Origin: an uncultured Rhodospirillales bacterium
Lineage (GTDB): Bacteria; Pseudomonadota; Alphaproteobacteria; Acetobacterales; Acetobacteraceae
Length of the DNA stretch: 42,750 bases
Reading direction: 5' to 3'
Assembly (NCBI GenBank): GCA_903893975.1
Contig: CAITOL010000180.1
Coordinates: forward strand, 1-42,750
A model generated the notes under the pieces. The model saw only the letters and a program-made list of their open reading frames with translations. It was not told the origin of the DNA and made no database searches. Each line of letters opens with the position of its first letter. The first letter of the stretch is position 1. Position numbers and translations under genes: made by a program. Shown here piece by piece: positions 35,565 through 42,750 of the stretch.

Positions 35565-36262
35565 ATGCCCCGGTTGGTGGTGCTGCTTGCCCTGCTATGG
35601 CTGCCCGTTGCCCGCGCGATGGCGGCGGAGACGGTTGATGTTGCGCTGGTGCTGGTGGACGACGTGTCCGGCAGCATCAACGACGAGGAGTTCGACACGC
35701 AGAAGCGCGGCTATCACGCCGCCTTCACCGACCCGAAAGTGCTGGCGGCGATTCAAGGCGGGGCGGCCGGGCAGATTGCCATTGCCTATGTCGAATTCGC
35801 GTCTGACTTTCAGGTGCGCACGGTGCTGCCGTGGACGATCATCAAAGATGCAGCCTCCGCCAAGCCTTTGCCGAGGCGATGCGCGCCGCGCCGCGTTCGT
35901 TCCGTGGCCGGACCGCCATTGGCGCCGGGGTGGATGAGGCGATGCGGCTGCTGACGGCGCCGCCAATGCCTGCGGACCGCAAGGTGATCGATGTGTGCGG
36001 CGACGGGACCAATAATCTCGGCCGCCCGGTGACCGAGGCGCGGGATGCCGCGGCGGAACAGGGGGTGATCATCAACGGGCTGGCCTTGGCCAATGAGAGT
36101 GCGACGCCGTGGTTGCAGGCCCATACCCATCCGCCGGGCGGGCTGGGGACGTATTATCGGGAGAACGTGGCGACCGGGGCGGGCAGTTTCGTGCTCGAAA
36201 TCAGCAGCTATGACAGCTTCGCCGAGGCGATCAAACGCAAGCTGATCCAGGAAATTTCTTAA
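35565..36262 (+). pseudogene. DUF1194 von Willebrand factor A-type protein, frameshifted
   Basis: The first part, from ATG 35565 (GGAG eight bases before), has a signal peptide (MPRLVVLLALLWLPVARAMA). It then has the MIDAS metal site DDVSGS in 'DVALVLVDDVSGSINDEEFDTQKRGYHAAF', running to 'VLPWTIIKDAASA'. The matching remainder ('AFAEAMRAAPRSFRGRTAIGAGVDEAMRLL', 'IDVCGDGTNNLGRPVTEARDAA', 'FAEAIKRKLIQEIS') is in another frame. The switch needs one extra base near 35861, for example GCC-GAA-GCC where the sequence has GCCAAGCC. Together the halves give a normal DUF1194 protein of about 232 residues. No slippery site is visible, so a true 1-base deletion or a sequencing/assembly error is more likely than programmed frameshifting. 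Both halves otherwise look unmutated, hinting at error or a very recent event. Confidence 0.85.
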
Positions 36263-36274
36263 CCGAACGGTTAA
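36259..36274. promoter_or_regulatory. Perfect palindrome TTAACCGAACGGTTAA, candidate operator
   Basis: Two 7-base arms (TTAACCG/CGGTTAA) flank AA. It is A/T-rich against a GC-rich background and lies 94 bases before the MFS transporter start, overlapping the stop of the frameshifted gene. The ACCGAACGGT core resembles operators of TetR-type repressors. No regulator gene is adjacent. The symmetry is seen; the role is inferred. Confidence 0.45.
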
Positions 36275-36367
36275 ACCAGCCCTTGCGGCGCAGCGCCCGG
36301 ACCGGCATTTTCCCGCAGTACGCTGGTGCCTTGATGCGCCGGCCGAAACTTGGGGAAGGAAAACACC

Positions 36368-37693
36368 ATGGCCGCGAACACCGCGCCAGCCGCGACCGTA
36401 GACCCGATTGAGCGGGAAACCATCAGCCGGATTTCCTGGCGGTTATTGCCCATTCTGATGCTGGGCTATTTCTGCGCCTATCTCGACCGCTCCAACACCG
36501 GCATGGCCGGGCCGACGATGATCCCGGATATGCACTTCTCCAACGCCGTGTTCGGCTTTGGTGCCGGGGTGTTCTTCCTCGGCTACTTCCTGGCGGAAAT
36601 TCCGTCCAACCTGTTCCTCAACGCGGTGGGCGCGCGGCGGTGGCTGGCGCGGATTATGCTGACCTGGGGCATTATTTCCGGGCTGACGGCGTTTGTCTGG
36701 AATGACTGGAGCTTTTACAGCATTCGCTTCCTGCTCGGCCTGGCGGAAGCCGGGTTCTATCCGGGCGTGGTGCTGTACATGATCTGGTGGTTCCCGTCGG
36801 CATATCGCACCCGCAAGATGGCGCTGTTTCAATCGGCCAGCACGATCTCGCTGTTCGTCGGACCGCCGATCGGGGGGGTGCTGCTGCAATTGCAGGGTAT
36901 GCTGGGCCTGACCGGATGGCAGTGGCTGTTCATCATCGAGGCGCTGCCGCCGATTATCATGTGCGTGATCACCTGGATGCTGCTGACCGACCGGCCGTCG
37001 GAGGCGACATGGTTGCGCCCGGATCAGCGCGAATGGCTGGTAGGCCGGCTGGCGGCTGAGCGGGCGCAGCGTGAGGCCGTGCGCAGCTTCAGCCTGAAGG
37101 ACGCGTTCACGGATTCGAAGATCTGGCTGCTGACGGTGGCGTATTTCGGCCAGAACATGGTGGCTTATGGGCTGGCCTTCTTCCTGCCGCTGATCGTGGC
37201 TGGGCTGGGTGTGTCCAAGAGCAATATCGGCCTGGTGAGCGCGCTGCCTTATTTCTTCGCCTTCTTCGGCATGTTGTACTGGGGCTGGCATTCTGACCGG
37301 ACCGGGGAACGCACCTGGCACGTGGCCGCAGCCTGTTTGCTGTGCGGCGCTGGCCTGGCGGCGTGCGTGCTGATCGGGGTGGGCAGCCCGATCCTGACGA
37401 TGTGCGCGCTGATCCTCGCCATTGTCGGCCAGTCCTGCATCGCGCCGACCTTCTGGTCGATCCCGAGCGCCATGCTGACCGGTGCCGCGGCGGCCGGTGG
37501 GCTGGCGATGATCAATGCGGTGGGTAACCTTGGTGGCTGGCTGGGCCCGTATATGTTCGGCCTGATCAAGGACATGACCGGCAGCGACAATTCGGGGCTG
37601 TTGGCGCTGGCGTTCGCGCCGGTGATTTCGGCGATCTGCCTTGTGGTCGCCGGGCATGATCGGCGCCTGGAACAGGTGCCGACCAAGCGGTAA
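36368..37693 (+). CDS. MFS transporter, ACS (anion:cation symporter) family
   Basis: GGGGAAGGAA precedes ATG 36368; the product has 441 residues. The N-terminal 'RISWRLLPILMLGYFCAYLDRSNTGMAGPTM' is the hallmark of the ACS family, which imports organic anions such as tartrate, phthalate, hexuronates and 4-hydroxyphenylacetate with protons. About 12 membrane helices are expected, with a central cytoplasmic loop near 'LLTDRPSEATWLRPDQREWL'. A candidate operator palindrome lies upstream. The convergent neighbour two bases away is an LhgO-like 2-hydroxyacid oxidase. A carboxylic or hydroxy acid is therefore a reasonable guess for the substrate, but it is not shown by the sequence. Confidence 0.9.
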   Translation: MAANTAPAATVDPIERETISRISWRLLPILMLGYFCAYLDRSNTGMAGPTMIPDMHFSNAVFGFGAGVFFLGYFLAEIPSNLFLNAVGARRWLARIMLTWGIISGLTAFVWNDWSFYSIRFLLGLAEAGFYPGVVLYMIWWFPSAYRTRKMALFQSASTISLFVGPPIGGVLLQLQGMLGLTGWQWLFIIEALPPIIMCVITWMLLTDRPSEATWLRPDQREWLVGRLAAERAQREAVRSFSLKDAFTDSKIWLLTVAYFGQNMVAYGLAFFLPLIVAGLGVSKSNIGLVSALPYFFAFFGMLYWGWHSDRTGERTWHVAAACLLCGAGLAACVLIGVGSPILTMCALILAIVGQSCIAPTFWSIPSAMLTGAAAAGGLAMINAVGNLGGWLGPYMFGLIKDMTGSDNSGLLALAFAPVISAICLVVAGHDRRLEQVPTKR

Positions 37694-37695
37694 GG

Positions 37696-38799
37696 CTAAA
37701 CGTTGACCATCGCCGCCACGTCGGCGGCGATGGCGACGGAGGCTGTGAGCCCCGGCGATTCGATGCCGAACAGGTTGAACAGCCCATCGACCCCGTGCAC
37801 GGTGCGGCCTTGCAGCACAAAATCCTGCCCCGGCGCGCCTTTGGGCACAATTTTCGGCCGGATGCCGGCATAGCCCGGTTGCAGCGCGCCATCCTTCAGC
37901 CCCGGCCAGTATTTGCGCACGGCGGCGTAGAAACTATCGGACCGGCTGGGATCGACGGTGTAATCCAGCCCATCGACCCATTCGACATCCGGCCCGAAGC
38001 GGGCCTGCCCGCCGAGATCCACCGTCAGATGCACGCCGAGGCCGCCGGGGACGGGCACGGGATAGATCAGCCGCGAGAACGGTGAGCGCCCGGCGAGGGT
38101 GAAGTAATTGCCCTTGGCATAATATTCCTGCGGGATCAGCTGGCTCGGCATGCCCGCGATGCGGCGGGCCAAAGCGGGGGCGTGCAGGCCGGCGGAATTG
38201 ATCACCAGCCGGGCGCGCAGGCGCATCGGCTCGGCGCCGCCGACATCGAGTTCCACCCCGCCCGGCACCACCTTGCCGCCAAGGACGGGGGAATGGAACA
38301 CGAACAGCGCGCCGGCATGTTCGGCATCACCTTGCAGCGCCACCATGTAGCCGTGGCTATCGACGATGCCGGTGGTGGGGGAGAACAGGGCCGCGGTGCA
38401 GACCAGATTGGGTTCCATCGCCCGGGCGTCGGCGGCGCTGAGCAGGCGCATGCCTTCCACCCCGTTGGCTTCGGCACGGGCTTTGATGCCGGCCAGCATT
38501 TCGTCCTCTGCCGCTGAGGTTGCCACGATCAGCTTGCCGCAATTGTCGTGCGCGACGCCGCGTTCGGCGCAGATCTGATACAGCACCCGGCGGCCGGCGA
38601 CGCAGTAGCGCGCCATGAGACTGTCTTTGGGGTAGTAGATCCCGGCGTGGATGACTTCGGAATTGCGGCTGGAGGTTTCGGTGCCGATCGCCTCGGCCGC
38701 TTCCAGCACGATCACTTCGCGCCCGGCTTGCGCCAGGGCCCTGGCCACGGCGATGCCGACCACGCCCGCACCGATCACCACGCAATCCACGTCTTCCAT
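37696..38799 (-). CDS. FAD-dependent oxidoreductase, LhgO / L-2-hydroxyglutarate dehydrogenase-like
   Basis: The protein has 367 residues with GGAGGACGG before the ATG. The FAD-binding motif GAGVVG is near residue 10, after DCVVI. The segment '[30 protein letters not shown]' is the clearest mark of the L-2-hydroxyglutarate dehydrogenase/oxidase group within the DAO superfamily. '[13 protein letters not shown]' and '[19 protein letters not shown]' are further group blocks. Members oxidise L-2-hydroxyglutarate to 2-oxoglutarate, passing electrons to quinone or oxygen. The chain is slightly shorter than E. coli LhgO (about 420), so a related 2-hydroxyacid is possible. It converges with the ACS transporter and is divergent from a peptide-type binding protein gene. 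Confidence 0.88.
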   Translation of the reverse strand: MEDVDCVVIGAGVVGIAVARALAQAGREVIVLEAAEAIGTETSSRNSEVIHAGIYYPKDSLMARYCVAGRRVLYQICAERGVAHDNCGKLIVATSAAEDEMLAGIKARAEANGVEGMRLLSAADARAMEPNLVCTAALFSPTTGIVDSHGYMVALQGDAEHAGALFVFHSPVLGGKVVPGGVELDVGGAEPMRLRARLVINSAGLHAPALARRIAGMPSQLIPQEYYAKGNYFTLAGRSPFSRLIYPVPVPGGLGVHLTVDLGGQARFGPDVEWVDGLDYTVDPSRSDSFYAAVRKYWPGLKDGALQPGYAGIRPKIVPKGAPGQDFVLQGRTVHGVDGLFNLFGIESPGLTASVAIAADVAAMVNV

Positions 38800-38895
38800 A
38801 CCGTCCTCCTGCCGCTAGGGAACAGGCAGAGCCACGCTGGCGCAAGGGGGGCGGATGCGTTCATACTATGCGCGGTTCTCCTAGGAGGGTTTACG

Positions 38896-40473
38896 ATGCG
38901 CCGCCGCCAGTTCCTCGCCGCTTCCGCCGCCGCAACCTTGGCCGCCCCTGCGATTGGCCGGGCCCAGGGCAGCAAAGTGCTGAAATTCGTGCCGCAAGCC
39001 GATCTTGCCTCGCTCGATCCGATCTGGACCACCAGCTATCAGACCCGCGACCACGGGTTCATGGTGTTCGATACGCTGTTCGGCCAGGACCAGGCGTATC
39101 GCGCGCAGCCGCAGATGCTGGAGGGGGCGACGGTCGAGGCCGACGGCAAATTGTGGCAGTTGACGCTGCGTGCCGGGCTGAAATTCCATGACGGCACGCC
39201 GGTGCTGTCGCGCGACTGCATTGCCAGCATCGCCCGCTGGGGCAAGCGCGATAGTTATGGCCAGGCGCTGCTGGCGGCGGTGGATGAGATGGTGGTGGTG
39301 GATGATCGGGCGTTCCGCATCCGGCTGAAATATCCGTTCCCGCTGCTGCCGGATGCGTTGAGCAAGACGTCGCCGAGCATGTGCGCGATTATGCCGGAGC
39401 GGCTGGCGAAAACGGACGCGTTTACCCAGATTACCGAGATGGTCGGCAGCGGCCCGTATCGGTTCAAGGCCGATGAACGGGTGGCGGGCGCGCGGGCGGT
39501 GTGGGAGAAGTTCACCGGCTACCAGCCGCGCAATGAGCCGGCCGAACGGACGGCGGGTGGCAAGCAGGTGAATTTCGACCGGGTGGAATGGCTGATTATG
39601 CCGGACCCGGCTTCGGTTTCTGCCGCCTTGCAACAGGGGGAGATCGACTGGTGGTCTGACCCGCCGGCGGATTTGATTCCGCTGCTGGCGAAGTCCAAGG
39701 GTGTGGTGACGCCGACGATTGTGCCGACCGGGTTGATTGCCACCATGCGCTTCAACCATATGCAGGCGCCGTTTAACAACCCGGCGATCCGCCGCGCGCT
39801 GATCGGGGCGATTCAGCAATCGGACTACATGACCGCGGTGATGGGTGATGACCGGAGCGGCTGGGCGGATCATGTGGGGTATTTCTGCCCGGGCACGCCG
39901 ATGGCGAGCACGGCGGGCATGGAGCGGCTGAACGGGCCGCGCGATTATGCCAAGGTGAAGCAGGATCTGGCGGCGGCCGGGTATAAGGGCGAGAAGGTGG
40001 TGCTGCTGGGGCCGATGGATATTCCCAGCACCAAGGCGCTGGCGGAAGTGACGGCCGATGTGCTGAAGAAAGTAGGGATCAACCTGGATTTCCAGGCGAT
40101 GGACTGGGCCACTTTGGTGCAGCGCCGGGCCAAGATGGAGCCGGTGGACCAGGGCGGGTGGAGTATTTTCCAGACGTCGTGGGCGGGGTTGGATCAGTTC
40201 AACCCGGCGGGCCATGTGTTTTTGCGCGCCAATGGTAAGTCTGCCGCGCCGGGCTGGCCGAGCAGCGAGAAGCTGGAGGCGCTGCGCGATGCGTGGTTCC
40301 GCGCCCCGGATGTGGCGACGCAGAAGCAGCTGGCCGATCAGATCCAGCTACAGGCGTTTGAGGATGTGCCGTATATTCCGCTGGGTCAGACCATTTCCCG
40401 CACCGCGTATCGCGCGAACCTGACCGGGGTGCTGGAGGGGCTGCCGATATTCTGGAATATCCGCCGCAGCTAG
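38896..40473 (+). CDS. Peptide/nickel-type ABC transporter substrate-binding protein (SBP_bac_5), orphan
   Basis: AGGAGGG lies seven bases before ATG 38896, giving 525 residues. The leader MRRRQFLAASAAATLAAPAIGRAQG is a twin-arginine signal (RRRQFLA), so the protein is probably exported folded. The mature part ('LKFVPQADLASLDPIWTTSYQTRDHGFMVFDTLF', 'LTLRAGLKFHDGTPV', 'VGSGPYRF') is a family 5 binding protein of the DppA/OppA type. No permease or ATPase gene accompanies it. It may serve a transporter encoded elsewhere. Ligands in this family include peptides, opines, metals and glutathione; here it is unknown. A repeat copy follows the gene directly. Confidence 0.9.
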   Translation: MRRRQFLAASAAATLAAPAIGRAQGSKVLKFVPQADLASLDPIWTTSYQTRDHGFMVFDTLFGQDQAYRAQPQMLEGATVEADGKLWQLTLRAGLKFHDGTPVLSRDCIASIARWGKRDSYGQALLAAVDEMVVVDDRAFRIRLKYPFPLLPDALSKTSPSMCAIMPERLAKTDAFTQITEMVGSGPYRFKADERVAGARAVWEKFTGYQPRNEPAERTAGGKQVNFDRVEWLIMPDPASVSAALQQGEIDWWSDPPADLIPLLAKSKGVVTPTIVPTGLIATMRFNHMQAPFNNPAIRRALIGAIQQSDYMTAVMGDDRSGWADHVGYFCPGTPMASTAGMERLNGPRDYAKVKQDLAAAGYKGEKVVLLGPMDIPSTKALAEVTADVLKKVGINLDFQAMDWATLVQRRAKMEPVDQGGWSIFQTSWAGLDQFNPAGHVFLRANGKSAAPGWPSSEKLEALRDAWFRAPDVATQKQLADQIQLQAFEDVPYIPLGQTISRTAYRANLTGVLEGLPIFWNIRRS

Positions 40474-40490
40474 CTAAAACTGGTGCCGCC

Positions 40491-40572
40491 CGTACATCCG
40501 CAGTGAGCGGATGTACGGCGAAGCCCAGGAAGTGATGAAGTTTTTTTGGTTCTTTTTGTTCACAAAAAGAAC
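40491..40572 (+). repeat. Dispersed intergenic repeat, copy C
   Basis: CGTACATCCGC (40491-40501) pairs perfectly with GCGGATGTACG (40507-40517) over a 5-base loop. The linker GCGAAGCCCAGGAAGTGATG leads to a run of seven T (40541-40547). A second perfect 10-bp hairpin follows at 40549-40572 (GTTCTTTTTG/CAAAAAGAAC, loop TTCA). It lies between convergent genes in the same orientation as copy A, and is the cleanest copy of the family. Confidence 0.85.
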
Positions 40573-40588
40573 AACCCTTCCTTGACCT

Positions 40589-41437
40589 TTAGTGATGCCC
40601 CGGCACCCTACCCCCATCCGCAATAATGGCTTTGAGCGGTCCAGTCGGGAACATCGCCGGGTCTAGCGGCGTGCCGGGGGAGATATATTCGTTCGGGTGC
40701 ACGATCATTTGTTCGGCATCGAGCAGCACGACGCTGGAGTAGCCGAGGGTGTCGTATCGGTATTGGATCGAATCGTCGATGCCGCCCAGTTGCAGGCCGC
40801 AATTGTAGTGTACCGCCCCGACATTGGCGAAGGGAATGCCGTTCCAGATGCCAGAGCTATGGCGGTGGGTGTGGCCGCTGAACAGGTGCTGCACGTTGCC
40901 GTGGGCTTTGAGCATGGCGGCGAGGCCGGGCGCGGTGAGTTTAATGTCATCCATGAAGTTGCCGACATTAAAGGGCGGGTGGTGGACGAAGACGTAGGTG
41001 GGTTGGCCCGCGACCTCATCGAGGCGGGCTTGCAGCCAGGCGAGCCGGGTGGGGCAGAGCAGGCCGTTGACGTGGCCGGGTTCGTGGCTATCTAGGAAGA
41101 TGAAGCGGCCGAGTTCGGTATCGCGCACCGATTGCACGAAGCCGTCGCCGGCATGGGCGGCTTCGGGGAAGGCGGCGAGCAGGTTGGTGCGGTTGTCGTG
41201 ATTGCCGAGCATGAAGTGCACGGGCATGTGCAGCGGGGCCAGTGCGTCGCGCAGCACGGCGTAGGCTTCCGGGGCGCCGTGGTCGGCGAGATCGCCCAGC
41301 AGCACGCAGAAGGCGGCATCGGCGTGGTTGGCGGCCAGTTCGGCGGCGGCGCGGCGGGCGCGGGCGCCGGTATCGACCCCGTGGCTGGTTTCGCCCGGCG
41401 GGACGATATGCAGGTCTGACAGGATCACAAACTTCAT
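40589..41437 (-). CDS. Class III cyclic-nucleotide phosphodiesterase-like metallophosphoesterase
   Basis: The 282-residue protein has the metal-site blocks of the CpdA/Icc and GpdQ group in order: Asp8 and His10 (LSDLHIVPPGE), GDLADHG, GNHDNR, VHHPPF and GHTHRH. The N-terminal 'SDLHIVPPGETSHGVDTGARARRA' closely follows the pattern of this subgroup. Substrates include cyclic AMP and glycerophosphodiesters. There is no signal peptide, so it is cytosolic. It is divergent from chorismate synthase, with 111 bases between, and repeat copy C separates its 3' end from the binding-protein gene. It differs from the other metallophosphoesterase at 22487, which lacks GDxxD and has GHHH instead of GHTH. 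Confidence 0.88.
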   Translation of the reverse strand: MKFVILSDLHIVPPGETSHGVDTGARARRAAAELAANHADAAFCVLLGDLADHGAPEAYAVLRDALAPLHMPVHFMLGNHDNRTNLLAAFPEAAHAGDGFVQSVRDTELGRFIFLDSHEPGHVNGLLCPTRLAWLQARLDEVAGQPTYVFVHHPPFNVGNFMDDIKLTAPGLAAMLKAHGNVQHLFSGHTHRHSSGIWNGIPFANVGAVHYNCGLQLGGIDDSIQYRYDTLGYSSVVLLDAEQMIVHPNEYISPGTPLDPAMFPTGPLKAIIADGGRVPGHH

Positions 41438-41548
41438 CGGCGCGCTCCGGCTGGCGTTTTCGGAAGGCTATCATCGCGTCGCGGCGCTGGCCATTGGCCG
41501 GCGATGTCGGCATAGAACTGTCATCAGCGTTTCACAGCGGGTTGGATC

Positions 41549-42652
41549 ATGTCGCATAACAGTTTCGGCCATTTGTTCCGGGTGACGTCCTGGGGGGAAA
41601 GCCATGGCCCGGCCATTGGCGGCGTGGTTGATGGCTGCCCGCCGCGCCTTGCGCTGACGGAGGCGGATATTCAGCCGTGGCTGGACCGGCGCCGGCCCGG
41701 GCAATCCCGCTTTACCACCCAGCGGCAGGAGCCGGACCAGGTGCGGATTCTGTCTGGCGTGTTTGAGGGCCAGACGACGGGCACGCCGATTGCGCTGCAT
41801 ATCGACAATGTGGATCAGCGGTCGCGCGACTATGGCGAGATTGCCACCAGGTTCCGGCCCGGGCATGCCGATATTGCGTATGAGTGGAAATACGGCATTC
41901 GCGACTATCGCGGCGGCGGCCGGTCTTCGGCGCGGGAAACCGCGATCCGGGTGGCGGCCGGGGCGATTGCGCGCAAGGTGCTGGGGGATGGGGTGCGCAT
42001 TCGCGGCGCGCTGGTGCAGTTGGGGCCGCATCAGATTGACCGGGCAAACTGGGATTGGGCGGCGGTGGATGACAATCCGTTTTTCTGCCCCGATCCGGTG
42101 GCGGCCGTGCAGTGGGACGACTATCTCAGCGGTATTCGCAAGGCCGGGTCGTCCTGCGGTGCGGTGATCGAACTGGTGGCCGATGGGGTGCCGCCGGGGT
42201 TAGGGGCGCCGATTTATGGCAAGCTGGATGCGGATATCGCCGGGGCGCTGATGAGCATTAATGCGGTGAAGGGGGTGGAGATCGGCGACGGCTTCGCGGT
42301 GGCGGCCCTCACCGGGGAGGAAAACGCCGACGAGATGCATATGCAGGGTGGCCGGGTGCTGTTCGGCGCCAACCATGCCGGCGGCATTCTGGGCGGGATT
42401 TCCACCAGCCAGCCGATTATCGCGCGCTTTGCGGTGAAGCCGACGAGTTCGATCCTGTCGCCGCGCGCGAGTGTGGATCGGGCCGGGCAGGAGGTGGAGG
42501 TGGTGACCAAGGGGCGGCATGACCCGTGCGTGGGGATTCGCGCAGTGCCGGTGGGCGAGGCGATGCTGGCCTGCGTGCTGGCCGACCACGTGCTGCGGCA
42601 TCGGGCGCAGAACCCGGATGCGCCGAGTGGGCCGATTTTGCCGCGGAATTAG
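41549..42652 (+). CDS. aroC: Chorismate synthase
   Basis: The 367-residue protein catalyses the last shikimate-pathway step: 5-enolpyruvylshikimate 3-phosphate to chorismate, needing reduced FMN. All three family signatures are present: '[17 protein letters not shown]' near the N-terminus, '[13 protein letters not shown]' near residue 125-140, and '[17 protein letters not shown]' near 325. The length is standard for the monofunctional bacterial enzyme. It is preceded by 111 bases of intergenic DNA that probably holds its promoter, and is followed at once by a repeat copy. It is an essential housekeeping gene and supports a chromosomal location. Confidence 0.97.
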   Translation: MSHNSFGHLFRVTSWGESHGPAIGGVVDGCPPRLALTEADIQPWLDRRRPGQSRFTTQRQEPDQVRILSGVFEGQTTGTPIALHIDNVDQRSRDYGEIATRFRPGHADIAYEWKYGIRDYRGGGRSSARETAIRVAAGAIARKVLGDGVRIRGALVQLGPHQIDRANWDWAAVDDNPFFCPDPVAAVQWDDYLSGIRKAGSSCGAVIELVADGVPPGLGAPIYGKLDADIAGALMSINAVKGVEIGDGFAVAALTGEENADEMHMQGGRVLFGANHAGGILGGISTSQPIIARFAVKPTSSILSPRASVDRAGQEVEVVTKGRHDPCVGIRAVPVGEAMLACVLADHVLRHRAQNPDAPSGPILPRN

Positions 42653-42663
42653 GGGAAGGAAGA

Positions 42664-42720
42664 CTTCTTTGTTTGAAAACAAAGAAGCAAAAAAACTTCA
42701 TCAATTCCTTGGCTTCGGGT
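42664..42720 (-). repeat. Dispersed intergenic repeat, copy D (partial, at right edge)
   Basis: A perfect 10-bp hairpin, CTTCTTTGTT/AACAAAGAAG with loop TGAA (42664-42687), is followed by a run of seven A and ACTTCATCAATTCCTTGGC. This is the reverse complement of the linker in copy C. The GC-rich palindromic part would lie at or beyond the window edge. It starts 12 bases after the aroC stop. Confidence 0.75.
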
Positions 42721-42750
42721 GGGTTTGGGCGCACGGGACCAAAGTTCGAA

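Noticed and set aside
35840-35880. Programmed -1 frameshift in the DUF1194 gene
   Set aside because: No heptameric slippery sequence and no strong downstream structure were found at the junction; a 1-base deletion or sequence error is simpler.
12219-42720. Repeats as a CRISPR array
   Set aside because: The copies are kilobases apart, in different orientations and always between genes, with no regular spacers or cas genes.

Overview
The window is uniformly GC-rich and densely coded. It looks like chromosomal DNA of an alphaproteobacterium, most likely Acetobacteraceae or another Rhodospirillales lineage. That placement is inferred from gene families, base composition and the many Liv-type and acid-catabolism genes; no rRNA or other phylogenetic marker was analysed. 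I see no transposase, integrase, phage gene or CRISPR array, and no gene-free stretch longer than about 300 bases.

Layout. (1) 1-566: 5' part of a minus-strand gene running off the left edge. (2) 697-4317: a plus-strand operon of aldose 1-epimerase, sugar 1-dehydrogenase (SDR) and a YihQ-type glycoside hydrolase 31 with the complete sulfoquinovose-recognition set in its K-E-R-W-Y form. This is the front end of sulfoquinovose (plant sulfolipid) catabolism, probably sulfo-Entner-Doudoroff. A DHA2-type MFS exporter converges on it. (3) 5786-12205: three overlapping plus-strand genes, namely a transglutaminase-DUF2126 putative amidoligase fusion, a circularly permuted ATP-grasp plus alpha-E protein, and a second transglutaminase. 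This is a predicted peptide ligation/removal system of unknown substrate. (4) 12299-15223: a divergent pair, GMC oxidoreductase and an orphan Liv-type binding protein. (5) 15271-22418: a minus-strand operon read as DUF35 protein, thiolase-like protein, LivK-H-M-G-F transporter and class III CoA-transferase. The thiolase lacks both catalytic cysteines and the DUF35 protein lacks its zinc cysteines, so the pair may be a CoA-ester retro-aldolase rather than a thiolase.

(6) 22487-33104: mixed metabolic genes. These are a metallophosphoesterase, a large secreted alpha/beta hydrolase, glutamate dehydrogenase, a hypothetical protein coupled to a flavodoxin-like protein, tRNA-Ala(GGC), an orphan fragment resembling the N-terminus of an acyl-CoA synthetase, 3-oxoacid CoA-transferase A/B, a nitroreductase, an FAH-family/Ldh-family pair and a YaiI-type protein. 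(7) 33149-42652: a periplasmic penicillin acylase-family hydrolase, a frameshifted von Willebrand-type DUF1194 gene, an ACS-type MFS transporter, an LhgO-like FAD oxidoreductase, an orphan Tat-exported peptide-type binding protein, a cyclic-nucleotide-phosphodiesterase-like enzyme and chorismate synthase (aroC).

Four intergenic sites (about 12219, 29715, 40491 and 42664) carry one dispersed repeat family: a GC-rich palindrome, a short conserved linker with a run of seven T (or A), and an A/T-rich hairpin. One site is a head-to-head double copy built on a 39-base palindrome. Other convergent gene ends use long perfect GC-rich hairpins.
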